From assembly GCA_017431785.1 (NCBI GenBank), contig JAFRKJ010000091.1:1-60922 (forward strand): 60,922 bases of DNA. Reading direction: 5' to 3'. The notes beneath the pieces were generated by a model. It had not been told where the DNA came from. It made no database searches and saw only the letters and a list, made by a program, of their open reading frames with translations. This stretch comes from Bacillota bacterium (lineage in GTDB: Bacteria > Bacillota > Clostridia > Peptostreptococcales > Anaerovoracaceae). Both the position numbers and the translations under genes were made by a program. Positions 7,816 to 16,640 of the stretch are shown here, one piece after another (positions within the stretch are counted from its first letter, which is position 1; every line of letters starts with the position of its first letter).

Positions 7816-9162
7816 ATGGCAAATCAGATAGACATGCTGCATGGATCATTGATGAAGAAGATTCTGCTCTTCGCGCTCCCGCTTGCTGCAACTGGTACGG
7901 TGCAGCAGCTTTTTAATGCGGCGGATGGAATCATTCTGGGCCATTTCGCCGGCAGCGACGCATTGGCTGCTGTTGGAAGCACGGCGCCAATCATCAATCT
8001 TTCCATCAATCTTTTTATCGGGCTGTCCATCGGAGCCAGTGTGGTCATCGCCAATTACATCGGTCAGGGCAGGTCAGACCGTATCAGCGACGCAGTGCAT
8101 ACTGCTGTGATATTGTCCCTGATTGCAGGAGTGACAATCGCGGTGGTCGGAATCTGCATCAGCAGACCAATGCTGCATGCCATGGGATCGCCTGAAAATG
8201 TCATCGGACTGTCCACGGTCTATCTGCAAATCTTTTTCGCAGGCATGCCGTTTATGATGATTTACATCTACTTCTCGGCGATCCTGCGAAGCAAGGGTGA
8301 CACGAAACGGCCGCTCCTGATTTTGCTTGGTTCAGGTATTGTGAAAGTTGCGGTCAGTCTGCTGTTCGTGGTGGTGCTCGGCATGAGCGTCAAAGGAGTT
8401 GCTCTGGCGACGATTATCGCCAACTTCTTGAACAGCGGAGCGCTGGTTTATCTTCTCATGCATGAGGATGGCCCGTTCAGACTCAGACTAAAAAAGCTCA
8501 GAATCAAAAAAGAACATTTCATTAGAATTCTCAAGATCGGTGTGCCCGCTGGAGTGCAGAGCATGGTGTTCTCCTTCTCCAATGTCATCATCCAGTCCAC
8601 GATCAATGGATTCGGATCTGATGCAATCGCGGGATCTGCCGCGGCGGTCAATTATGAGTTTTTCTGTTATTTTGTGCTGAACGCCTTCGGGCAGGCGGCA
8701 GTTACGTTCACAAGTCAGAACTACGGCGCACAAAACGCCGGCCGATGCAAGGAAGTGTTCCGTGACTGCATGCTGCTGGGCGCAGCGGCCATGTTCCTCT
8801 GCAACTTAGGATTTTTCCTCGGGCGGTCGTTCTTCGTGCTGGTGTTCACGACAGACGTCCTGGTTATCCCATGGGCCATGATACGGTTCGGCCACGTGCT
8901 GATTTTTCAGTGGATCGCTTCGTCCTACGAGATCAGCGGCCAGTGTCTGCGCGGTATGGGTCACTCGCTGCTGCCGGCTCTCATCTCCGTCCTTGGGACC
9001 TGCGTTCTGAGAATCGTGTGGATCTATACTTTGTTCCAGTCCTTCGGAACCTTTGAGATGCTGATGAACATCTACCCGATTACGTGGACCGTTACCGGCG
9101 TCGCGACGCTCATCTCGTACGTAATCATCAGTAAAAAAGAATTCAAAAAAATAAGCGGATAG
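7816..9162 (+). CDS. MATE family efflux transporter
   Basis: Integral membrane antiporter (448 residues) of the multidrug and toxic compound extrusion family, normally driven by Na+ or H+. About twelve hydrophobic helices alternate with short loops. The N-terminal segment (LFALPLAATGTVQQLFNAAD) is typical of the DinF/NorM-type clostridial branch. The ATG at 7816 has AGAAAGGA upstream and fits the promoter; an in-frame ATG at 7789 is rejected. The stop codon lies within the stem of the terminator shared with birA. Substrate cannot be deduced. Confidence 0.88.
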   Translation: MANQIDMLHGSLMKKILLFALPLAATGTVQQLFNAADGIILGHFAGSDALAAVGSTAPIINLSINLFIGLSIGASVVIANYIGQGRSDRISDAVHTAVILSLIAGVTIAVVGICISRPMLHAMGSPENVIGLSTVYLQIFFAGMPFMMIYIYFSAILRSKGDTKRPLLILLGSGIVKVAVSLLFVVVLGMSVKGVALATIIANFLNSGALVYLLMHEDGPFRLRLKKLRIKKEHFIRILKIGVPAGVQSMVFSFSNVIIQSTINGFGSDAIAGSAAAVNYEFFCYFVLNAFGQAAVTFTSQNYGAQNAGRCKEVFRDCMLLGAAAMFLCNLGFFLGRSFFVLVFTTDVLVIPWAMIRFGHVLIFQWIASSYEISGQCLRGMGHSLLPALISVLGTCVLRIVWIYTLFQSFGTFEMLMNIYPITWTVTGVATLISYVIISKKEFKKISG

Positions 9163-9186
9163 CAGTGGATGCCATCCGCTTTTTGA
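9152..9186. terminator. Bidirectional terminator between the MATE gene and birA
   Basis: AGCGGAT (9154-9160) pairs ATCCGCT (9174-9180). T-runs flank the hairpin on both strands (TTTTT at 9181-9185; A-rich 9145-9152 on the other side). The MATE stop codon overlaps the left arm. Confidence 0.75.
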
Positions 9187-9194
9187 TATTCACT

Positions 9195-10184
9195 TTATAA
9201 TCTGATGGATACTTCGCCGCTTGTGAGAGTCTGGCGTGTGCCGTCTTCATATTCAACGATGAGGCCGCCCGCATCATCGATGCCGATAGCGCGCGCCTTT
9301 CGCCCGCCCAGTTCCTGGGTAGGGTCTTTGCGGTATGTGCCTGTGTAGACTGTGATTTCCCGGCCGACGACCATAGAGCGGCGGCGGTAGGAATCCATAA
9401 ATCCAGATAAGTCCTTCGTATAGCGGAGGACTTTTTCCGTGATTGATGCGGCGAGAAGAGATTTCTCGTGGCCATTAAGACCTTCATTGGAAATGCTGCC
9501 CGCAATACCGGTAAGCTCAGGCGGAAAACTCTTTTCCGAGGTGTTGACGCCGATGCCGATGATCAGAGAATCGATCTGACCTGTTTCAAAATCTGTGGTC
9601 GCTTCCGTGAGAATGCCGCAGACCTTTTTTCCATCCAGATAAATGTCATTGACCCATTTGATTTCTGTTGAACAACCGCACAACTCATCGATGGCTTCGC
9701 TGGTTGCCGCAGCGGCCGCGACAGTGACCATAGAAGATCTGCTGATATCGAAGTCCGGTCTGATGACGATGCTCAGATACAGTCCGTCTCGAGGAGAGTA
9801 GAACCCGCGGCCGAGACGACCTCTGCCGGCGGTCTGCTGCCGTGCGATCACAACTGCAGGAGCGTTGGTGTTTTTATCAAGAATGAGGCGGCGCGCTTCC
9901 AGATTCGTTGAATCGATCACGTCATATACAAACAGATTCATGCTGCGCAGATCAGCAGGCAGTGCGTTTCTGACTGCATCCTCACTGACAGCCGTTCCTT
10001 CTGATGGCATCATATACCCTCTGTTTGTGACAGCATCGATTTCATATCCTTCATTTCGCAGTGACTTGACTGCTTTACAGACAGCAGCTCTGGATACGCC
10101 GAGCTGGCCGGAAAGCTCCTCGCCGGATATGTATTGATCTCTGTTGTTCTGCAGTGCGGTAAGCACGGAATCCTTGACAGACAT
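9195..10184 (-). CDS. birA: Bifunctional biotin-protein ligase / biotin operon repressor
   Basis: Activates biotin with ATP and transfers it to carboxylase carrier lysines; the N-terminal winged helix makes it a DNA-binding repressor. The 329-residue protein has the HTH at about 1-60. The biotinyl-AMP loop G120-R-G-R-L-G-R126 follows, then the catalytic segment around K176 and K186 (KWVNDIYLDGKK), and a C-terminal SH3-like domain. The start has GAAGGAG upstream. A minus-strand promoter (TTGATA-N17-TACAAT) precedes it. No biotin biosynthesis genes are nearby. Confidence 0.93.
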   Translation of the reverse strand: MSVKDSVLTALQNNRDQYISGEELSGQLGVSRAAVCKAVKSLRNEGYEIDAVTNRGYMMPSEGTAVSEDAVRNALPADLRSMNLFVYDVIDSTNLEARRLILDKNTNAPAVVIARQQTAGRGRLGRGFYSPRDGLYLSIVIRPDFDISRSSMVTVAAAAATSEAIDELCGCSTEIKWVNDIYLDGKKVCGILTEATTDFETGQIDSLIIGIGVNTSEKSFPPELTGIAGSISNEGLNGHEKSLLAASITEKVLRYTKDLSGFMDSYRRRSMVVGREITVYTGTYRKDPTQELGGRKARAIGIDDAGGLIVEYEDGTRQTLTSGEVSIRL

Positions 10185-10206
10185 GCCGAATTCTCCTTCA
10201 AAACCA

Positions 10207-10235
10207 ATTGTAAACTTACCTCAAAAGATTATCAA
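10207..10235 (-). promoter_or_regulatory. birA promoter
   Basis: On the minus strand: TTGATA (10230-10235), a 17-bp spacer and TACAAT (10207-10212), giving a short leader that contains the GAAGGAG ribosome site. Confidence 0.6.
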
Positions 10236-10242
10236 CATCCAA

Positions 10243-10271
10243 TTGCCTGTACCTGCCATTGTGCTTATAAT
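10243..10271 (+). promoter_or_regulatory. Promoter of the heterodimeric ABC exporter operon
   Basis: TTGCCT (10243-10248), a 17-bp spacer and a perfect TATAAT (10266-10271), 34 bp before the first gene. No strong ribosome site is visible between them. Confidence 0.6.
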
Positions 10272-10305
10272 AATTATATTGCGACGAAAACCATAAATTG
10301 AAACA

Positions 10306-12066
10306 ATGAAAACAGTCTTTAGTTATTACAAAAAATATATACCATTCATGTTCATCGTGCTGGTTGCCCTCTTCGGGCAGGTCTGGTGCGAATTATCCCT
10401 GCCGAATTACATGTCGGATATTATCAATAACGGCATTGTCGCAGGGGACATGAACCACATCAAGAGTGTCGGAACGATCATGATCCTGGTTGCTGCGCTG
10501 GCGGCAGTCTGTTCTATCACCGGCAGTCTTTTCGCGACCCTGACTGCGGCGAAGAGCGCACAGCGGATCAGAGGCGACATCTTCCGCAAGGTCACATCTT
10601 TCAGCTCTGCGGAACTGGAGAAATACTCCACAGCATCTCTCATTACAAGGTCCACAAATGATGTGCAGATGGTACAGCAGGCTACGACCATGGCGCTGCG
10701 TATGATGCTGTTCGCGCCGCTGATGGGAATCGGGGCAGTGATCATGGCCCTTCGCACCAGCGTTTCTCTCTCATGGACCATCGCCCTTGCGCTCATATGT
10801 GTCCTGGGGTTGATGCTGTTCTCCTTCGCAGCAGTATTTCCGAAGTTCAAGGTCATGCAGGAAAAACTCGACAGGGTGAACCTGATCATGAAAGAACGTT
10901 TGTCGGGAACGCTGGTCGTCAGGGCGTTCAGAACGGAGGCCAAGGAAGAGGACCGCTTTGACGATGCGAATATAGACCTGACCAAGCTGTACATATTCGT
11001 CAATAAATGCCTGGCGTTCCTGCTTCCGACGATGACATTCATTATGAGCGGAGTCGGACTGCTGATTATATGGGCAGGCGCCCATCTCATAGAAGCAGAC
11101 AAGCTTATGATCGGTGATATGCTGGCGTATCTTCAGTATGCGATGCATGTCATCATGTCGTTCATGTTTGTCACCATGATATTCATCATGCTTCCGAGAG
11201 CCGCAGTTTCCATGAAGAGAATCGGCCAGGTCCTCGACACGAAGCTTTCCGTTATGGATCCGACAGAAGCAAAGGCAATAGAGCCCGGTTCTGAATATAC
11301 CGTTGAGTTCAGAAACGTTTCCTTCAGCTACCCGGATTCCGAAGAGAAGGTGCTGGATAATGTGAGTTTCACGGCGCGGCCCGGACAGACAACAGCAATC
11401 ATCGGCGGAACAGGGAGCGGCAAGTCGACGCTGATCAATCTCATTCCAAGATTCTATGATGCCACAGAGGGACAAGTCCTTCTGGGCGGCACTGACGTTA
11501 GAGATCTGAAACAGACAGAGCTGCGCAGCCACATCGGTCTGGTTCCGCAGAAAGGGATTCTCTTCAGCGGTACAATAGAGAGCAATCTTCGTTACGGCAA
11601 CGAAAATGCATCCGAAGAAGAGCTTGTTAAGGCTGCGGAAATTGCGCAGGCAATGGAGTTTATCAGTGAAAAGCAGGATGGGCTGAGAGAAGAAATCGCG
11701 CAGGGAGGCACGAATGTCTCCGGCGGACAGCAGCAGAGGCTTTGTATCGCGAGAGCACTGGTCAAGAATCCGGACGTGCTCGTCTTTGACGACAGTTTCA
11801 GTGCGCTGGATTTCAGTACAGATAAAGCGCTGAGAAAAGCACTCAAAGAGGAAATCGGCGGACGTACATACATCATCGTGGCGCAGCGTATCAATACGAT
11901 CATCGACGCGGAACAGATTGTCGTTTTGGACAATGGCCGCGTAGTGGGATTGGGGACTCACGAAGAACTCCTCAAATCCTGTGAAATATATAAGGAAATC
12001 GCCCTTTCACAGCTGAACGAAGAAGAACTCAGCAAAGCTGCGGCGTCCGGAAAGGAGGTGCACTGA
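10306..12066 (+). CDS. ABC exporter half-transporter, degenerate-site subunit
   Basis: 586-residue fused membrane and ATPase half-transporter of the MdlA/YheI type. Six helices span roughly residues 10-305. The ATPase domain has Walker A (GGTGSGKST, lysine K373), signature VSGGQ near 472, and Walker B. The residue after the Walker B aspartate D495 is D496 instead of the catalytic glutamate, as in the degenerate subunit of heterodimeric exporters such as TM287/288. Its TGA overlaps the next ATG. Substrate unknown; multidrug or peptide export is the usual role. Confidence 0.9.
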   Translation: MKTVFSYYKKYIPFMFIVLVALFGQVWCELSLPNYMSDIINNGIVAGDMNHIKSVGTIMILVAALAAVCSITGSLFATLTAAKSAQRIRGDIFRKVTSFSSAELEKYSTASLITRSTNDVQMVQQATTMALRMMLFAPLMGIGAVIMALRTSVSLSWTIALALICVLGLMLFSFAAVFPKFKVMQEKLDRVNLIMKERLSGTLVVRAFRTEAKEEDRFDDANIDLTKLYIFVNKCLAFLLPTMTFIMSGVGLLIIWAGAHLIEADKLMIGDMLAYLQYAMHVIMSFMFVTMIFIMLPRAAVSMKRIGQVLDTKLSVMDPTEAKAIEPGSEYTVEFRNVSFSYPDSEEKVLDNVSFTARPGQTTAIIGGTGSGKSTLINLIPRFYDATEGQVLLGGTDVRDLKQTELRSHIGLVPQKGILFSGTIESNLRYGNENASEEELVKAAEIAQAMEFISEKQDGLREEIAQGGTNVSGGQQQRLCIARALVKNPDVLVFDDSFSALDFSTDKALRKALKEEIGGRTYIIVAQRINTIIDAEQIVVLDNGRVVGLGTHEELLKSCEIYKEIALSQLNEEELSKAAASGKEVH

Positions 12067-14039
12067 TGGCAGAAATCAATGAAGAGAGAAAGAATCCTCC
12101 TAAACAGCATGGACCTGGGGGCCGCGCTGCCAGAATGATGCCTGGCGAAAAGGCGAGAGATTTTAAAGGCACTATTGTAACGTTGTTCGGTTATCTGCGG
12201 CCGTACAAGTGGCAGCTCGTGATTGTTGCGGCAGCTTCGCTGCTCAGCACCGTCTTCGCCATCGTTTCACCGACCGTCCTCGGAGCAGCAACCGATAAGG
12301 TGGTAAAGGGCGTCATGGGCAATGGGGTGGATTACCACGGTCTTTTGATGATCATTATCATACTGCTTGCCATGTACCTCATGAGCTGGCTCTTTGGAGC
12401 GATTCAGAGCTGGATTATGGCGATCGTATCACAGAAGATCATTTACACCCTGAGGGAAAAAATGTCCCGAAAGCTCGACAGATTGCCGCTCAAGTACTTC
12501 GACCGTGTTTCCTATGGAGATGTACAGAGCCGCATGGTCAACGATATCGAGACCATCAATCAGACGTTGACGGCAAGCATCACTCAGATGATCACTGCGA
12601 TTATAACGCTGATTGGAATCCTGGTTATGATGCTGCGCATCAGTGTTGTGATGACGCTTGCTGCAATGGTCGTCATTCCGGCCTCTATGATCGTGATAAA
12701 ACTCGTGGTCAGCAGATCCCAGGGGCACTTCAAAAACCAGCAGAAATATCTGGGCAAAGTCAACGGGCATGTGGAAGAGATGTTCTCCGGTCACGACATC
12801 GTGAAAGCATTCAACAGAGAGGAACGTTCTGAAGCGGAGTTCAATGAATACAACGACAAGCTCTATGAATCTGCCTGGAAATCGCAGTTCCTGTCAGGTC
12901 TTATGATGCCTCTGACAATGCTCATCGGCAACATGGCGTATGTCATGGTCTGCTTCCTCGGCGGATATCTGGCCTTAAACGGTAAGGTTTCCATCGGGCA
13001 GATACAGGCTTTCATACAGTATGTCAGATCATTCAACCAGCCTGTGCAGCAGGTGGCGAACATCGCCAACCAGCTCCAGTCCACAGCGGCAGCGGCGGAG
13101 AGAATCTTCGAGCTTCTGGACGAGGAAGAGGAGAAGGATGCTTATGGAACAGAGGAATATCCGGACCCGATCGAAGCCCGCATGGCGCCGGATACCAAGC
13201 CGCTCCGCGGTGATGAGAGCCTGTGGAGCATCGCCCTCAGATATGTGAAAGAAACTGTGAAGGAAGCTGTGAGAAAAGATTCTCTTAAATACGATTTCAC
13301 AGAGGATGTAGATGGTGATGTTGCCTTTGAACATATCAAGTTCGGATATGTACCGGGAGAACCGATCATCAAAGATTTCTCCTTTGAAGCCAGAGCAGGG
13401 CAGCGTGTTGCCATCGTAGGGCCGACAGGCGCCGGCAAGACGACGTTGGTCAAACTGCTGATGAGATACTACGAATTGGATGGCGGACGGATTCTTGTAG
13501 ATGGCGTGGACATCAGGGGGATGAGCCGGCATGAATTGAGAAGCAAGTTCGGAATGGTTCTTCAGGACACATGGCTTTCCAGCAATTCCATTAGAGAGAA
13601 CATCAGATACGGCAGAACGGACGCAACAGACGAAGAAGTCGAACGGGCAGCAAAGGCAGCTCATGTAGATCACTTCATCAGAACGCTGCCGGGCGGATAT
13701 GATATGGAGATCAATGAAGAAGCAACAAATATCTCAGCAGGACAGAAACAGCTCCTCACGATAGCAAGAGCAATTCTGGCAGATGCGCCGATACTCATAC
13801 TGGATGAGGCGACAAGTTCCGTCGATACACGAACAGAGAGAATCATCCAGAAGGCCATGGCGAACCTTATGGAGAACAGGACCAGCTTCATCATTGCTCA
13901 CAGACTTTCCACCATAAAAGACGCCGACCACATTCTGGTTCTCGATCATGGGGATATCGTGGAACAGGGAAGCCACAAAGAGCTTCTCGAGCGCGGCGGC
14001 TTCTATGCGAAGCTGTACAACAGCCAGTTTGCAAACTGA
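12066..14039 (+). CDS. ABC exporter half-transporter, catalytic-site subunit with long linker insert
   Basis: 657-residue partner of the preceding half-transporter. It has six membrane helices, Walker A (GPTGAGKTT, about residue 452), an unusual signature ISAGQ (556-560), and a canonical Walker B with E581 after D580, so this subunit would supply the intact catalytic glutamate. Between membrane and ATPase domains lies an extra acidic/basic stretch of about 50 residues (roughly 353-410) absent from most relatives, which explains the length. An N-terminal basic tail precedes the first helix. Confidence 0.9.
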   Translation: MAEINEERKNPPKQHGPGGRAARMMPGEKARDFKGTIVTLFGYLRPYKWQLVIVAAASLLSTVFAIVSPTVLGAATDKVVKGVMGNGVDYHGLLMIIIILLAMYLMSWLFGAIQSWIMAIVSQKIIYTLREKMSRKLDRLPLKYFDRVSYGDVQSRMVNDIETINQTLTASITQMITAIITLIGILVMMLRISVVMTLAAMVVIPASMIVIKLVVSRSQGHFKNQQKYLGKVNGHVEEMFSGHDIVKAFNREERSEAEFNEYNDKLYESAWKSQFLSGLMMPLTMLIGNMAYVMVCFLGGYLALNGKVSIGQIQAFIQYVRSFNQPVQQVANIANQLQSTAAAAERIFELLDEEEEKDAYGTEEYPDPIEARMAPDTKPLRGDESLWSIALRYVKETVKEAVRKDSLKYDFTEDVDGDVAFEHIKFGYVPGEPIIKDFSFEARAGQRVAIVGPTGAGKTTLVKLLMRYYELDGGRILVDGVDIRGMSRHELRSKFGMVLQDTWLSSNSIRENIRYGRTDATDEEVERAAKAAHVDHFIRTLPGGYDMEINEEATNISAGQKQLLTIARAILADAPILILDEATSSVDTRTERIIQKAMANLMENRTSFIIAHRLSTIKDADHILVLDHGDIVEQGSHKELLERGGFYAKLYNSQFAN

Positions 14040-14137
14040 TAAAAAAATATGCACGCCGGCGTATTATTCCCATGTGTTTGTGGTATAATAGGCGGGATGA
14101 AATAAGAGAACATTAAACCTTATGAAAGGGATAAAAG

Positions 14138-15001
14138 ATGAATAATAACAAAACACCTGCAAGTACAGTTATCTTCTACATCATCGGCATCATACTGCTG
14201 ATTGTTTCCGCATTTATGCTTGCCACGGCAATCACTTATACGAAAACATACCTGCAGTCCTATGATGCATCATTTTCTGATATGTGGTCTAATTCGATCC
14301 AGTACATCATAACGCAGTTCGTTCCGTATCTTGGAATGGGCGTCATCTGTTTGGGTCTTGGCAGAGCCATCAAGGGAACTGCCGCTACAAAGGCAGCAGC
14401 GCCGAAAGCAGAAGCAAAGGCAGAAGCCGTAGAGGCACAGCCGGCGGAAGCAGCACCGAAGGCGGAGCTGAGCGAAATGGATGAGGGCAAAATCGAAGAT
14501 CTGATCAGAAGAATCGATACTAACAGAGAAGTACTCAGCATCAAGATCGAAGAAAAGGAAAAGAGAGATTCCTACAGGATCAAAGAACTGGAGAAGAAGG
14601 TAGAAGACTTCCTGGCTGACGTCAAATATATCAATGAACCATTGGAAGAACTGGTTTACAAGCAGGCGGCGGGCGTTGATGAAGCAGAAGAAGCACCGGC
14701 ACAGGCTGAAGCAGAAGAGGCTGCAGCAGAAGTGGGTGCAGTACCGCAGATCTTCAGAATGGCGAGAAACCTGACGATGCCGCAGTGTCCGGCTGTGGAA
14801 TCTGCACCAGAGGTTGCGGAAGCAGCCGCTGAGGTTGGTGCAGTACCGCAGATCTTCAGAATGGCCAGGAATCTGACCATGCCGCAGTGCCCGGTTGTGG
14901 AATCTGCAGCAGAGGTCGCGGAAGCAGCTGCTGAGGTTGGTGCAGTACCGCAGATCTTCACCGTGTCCAGAAACATGACCATGCCGGCAGCATCAAAATA
15001 A
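14138..15001 (+). CDS. Membrane protein with coiled coil and 34-residue C-terminal tandem repeats
   Basis: Not recognised as a named family. The 287-residue protein has two hydrophobic helices (about 10-34 and 56-78), an Ala/Glu/Lys-rich stretch (80-110), and a charged coiled-coil region (about 112-170). The C-terminus repeats a 34-residue unit two full times and a third in part, beginning at residues 197, 231 and 265. Each unit carries the core AEVGAVPQIF followed by RNLTMP or RNMTMP. A GAAAGGG ribosome site precedes the ATG. The repeat core may be a docking motif for a partner protein; this is inference only. Confidence 0.75.
   Translation: MNNNKTPASTVIFYIIGIILLIVSAFMLATAITYTKTYLQSYDASFSDMWSNSIQYIITQFVPYLGMGVICLGLGRAIKGTAATKAAAPKAEAKAEAVEAQPAEAAPKAELSEMDEGKIEDLIRRIDTNREVLSIKIEEKEKRDSYRIKELEKKVEDFLADVKYINEPLEELVYKQAAGVDEAEEAPAQAEAEEAAAEVGAVPQIFRMARNLTMPQCPAVESAPEVAEAAAEVGAVPQIFRMARNLTMPQCPVVESAAEVAEAAAEVGAVPQIFTVSRNMTMPAASK
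14726..14998 (+). repeat. 102-bp in-frame tandem repeat (2 full copies plus a partial)
   Basis: Copies start at 14726, 14828 and 14930, exactly 102 bp (34 codons) apart. The third ends at the stop codon. Differences between copies are mostly at codon third positions, so the peptide appears to be under selection. Confidence 0.9.
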
Positions 15002-15032
15002 CGCGACCCGAAGACATAAAGCAGGAGACTCA

Positions 15033-15464
15033 ATGAAACGTTATAAATCATCACGAATGATCAGAATGGAACATCTCAACCATCACGGGAACCTGTACGC
15101 GGGACAGGGAATCGAGTGGATGATCGAGAATTCCTTCATAGTAGTAAACTGTGAGTACGGCGATCCTCAGGGACTGCTGTACAAGAACACCCATAAATTT
15201 GATTTTTACAAGTCCGTCAATCCAGGCGATATCGTCTATTACGAAGGACTGATTGTCAGAACCGGAAGAACGAGCATCACAATCAGAGTAGGACTCTATG
15301 ATGAGAAGACAGGAGCCCTCCACGCGGAGGGATTCACCACATTTGTTTCCGTGGACCCGGAGACGGGAAGTCCTGTCCCTCACGGCATCACCCTCGATGA
15401 GCCTGCGGATGAAGAGGAAGTCAAATGGAGGGAAGAAGCTGACAGTTTCTTCAGAAAGAAATAG
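15033..15464 (+). CDS. Acyl-CoA thioesterase, hotdog fold
   Basis: 143-residue single hotdog domain related to YciA/BACH-type acyl-CoA hydrolases, which release free acid and CoA. The segment HLNHHGNLYAGQ near residues 14-25 corresponds to the family's helix-start motif containing the active-site Asn/His region, and the central strand DIVYYEG is typical. It is followed by a strong terminator, so it ends the transcription unit that may begin with the repeat protein. Chain-length preference cannot be read. Confidence 0.8.
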   Translation: MKRYKSSRMIRMEHLNHHGNLYAGQGIEWMIENSFIVVNCEYGDPQGLLYKNTHKFDFYKSVNPGDIVYYEGLIVRTGRTSITIRVGLYDEKTGALHAEGFTTFVSVDPETGSPVPHGITLDEPADEEEVKWREEADSFFRKK

Positions 15465-15468
15465 AAAC

Positions 15469-15501
15469 AAAAAGCCGGAATTTCATATTCCGGCTTTTTA
15501 A
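15469..15501 (+). terminator. Terminator after the thioesterase gene
   Basis: A 12-bp stem AAAAAGCCGGAA (15469-15480) / TTCCGGCTTTTT (15488-15499) with a TTTCATA loop and a T-tract. Confidence 0.92.
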
Positions 15502-15561
15502 GAGGGGTCTGTTATGGTATAATATTCGATTGAGAATAGCCCTCAGAAGAAGGAGAAATGA

Positions 15562-16623
15562 ATGTTCGACAAGCTTGATTTTATAACTGAAAAATACGAT
15601 GAACTCTCAAAGAAAGTTTCAGATCCTGATGTGATAAACAACCAGCCTGTATGGCAGAAGTACATTAAGGAAATGGGCGAAATTGAGCCAATCGTCAAGA
15701 AATACACGGAATACAAAAAAGCAAAAGAAGACCTTGCAGAAGCGAAGGAAATGCTCGAAGACGGCGATGAAGAAATGAGAGAACTCGCCAAGATGGAAAT
15801 CGGCGATCTCGAAGAAGCGATTTCATCAGCGGAAGACGAGCTGAAGATATTGCTTTTGCCGAAGGACCCTAACGACGAGAAAAACGTTATTCTGGAAATC
15901 AGAGCCGGCACAGGCGGTGAAGAAGCAGCACTCTTCGGAGCGGATCTTCTCAGAATGTACACCCGTTACGCCGAGCGGAACCGCTGGAAGACTGAGCTCA
16001 TGGATATCAGCGAAACAGGAATGGGCGGCGTCAAGGAAGCTGTCATGCTCATAAAGGGCAAGGGTGCGTATTCAAGGCTCAAGTTTGAGAGCGGTGCACA
16101 CCGGGTGCAGCGTGTTCCAGAGACGGAATCCAGTGGCAGAGTCCACACATCCGCAGCAACGGTAGCGGTGCTTCCTGAGGTCGATGACGTTGAGATCGAT
16201 CTGGATCCAAACGATGTAAGAGTTGATGTGTACCGTGCATCCGGCAACGGCGGTCAATGCGTCAATACGACAGACTCTGCAGTCAGACTGACCCATGAGC
16301 CGACAGGGCTTGTTGTCACATGCCAGGATGAGAAATCGCAGATCAAGAATAAGGACAAAGCGTTCAAGGTTCTGAAGGCAAGACTCTATGATCTGGAGAT
16401 GCAGAAACAGCAGGATGAGATTGCAGGACAGAGAAAGAGCCAGGTCGGAACAGGCGACAGAAGTGAAAGAATCAGGACATACAACTTCCCACAGGGAAGG
16501 GTTTCCGATCACAGGATCGGGCTGACACTTTATAAGCTGGAGACATTCCTCGACGGCGATCTCGATGAAATCATTGACGGTCTCATTACAGATGACCAGG
16601 CAAGAAAGATGGCGGATTTCTAG
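15562..16623 (+). CDS. prfA: Peptide chain release factor 1
   Basis: Recognises UAA and UAG stop codons and triggers peptide release on the ribosome. The 353-residue protein carries the tripeptide selector P186-E-T188 in the RF1 context ([12 protein letters not shown]) and the catalytic G230-G-Q232. RF1 rather than RF2 is indicated by the PxT selector. An AGAAGGAG ribosome site precedes the start. No prmC methyltransferase, which usually neighbours prfA, is found here; a threonylcarbamoyl-AMP synthase follows at 17 bp. Confidence 0.96.
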   Translation: MFDKLDFITEKYDELSKKVSDPDVINNQPVWQKYIKEMGEIEPIVKKYTEYKKAKEDLAEAKEMLEDGDEEMRELAKMEIGDLEEAISSAEDELKILLLPKDPNDEKNVILEIRAGTGGEEAALFGADLLRMYTRYAERNRWKTELMDISETGMGGVKEAVMLIKGKGAYSRLKFESGAHRVQRVPETESSGRVHTSAATVAVLPEVDDVEIDLDPNDVRVDVYRASGNGGQCVNTTDSAVRLTHEPTGLVVTCQDEKSQIKNKDKAFKVLKARLYDLEMQKQQDEIAGQRKSQVGTGDRSERIRTYNFPQGRVSDHRIGLTLYKLETFLDGDLDEIIDGLITDDQARKMADF

Positions 16624-16640
16624 GAAACGGCGAATAACTT

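Noticed and set aside
7789-7816. ATG at 7789 as the start of the MATE gene
   Set aside because: It falls before the predicted transcription start; ATG 7816 has a ribosome site.
10771-11961. 396-codon minus-strand frame opposite the ABC exporter gene
   Set aside because: It is antisense to a well-conserved transporter and has no ribosome site or domain.
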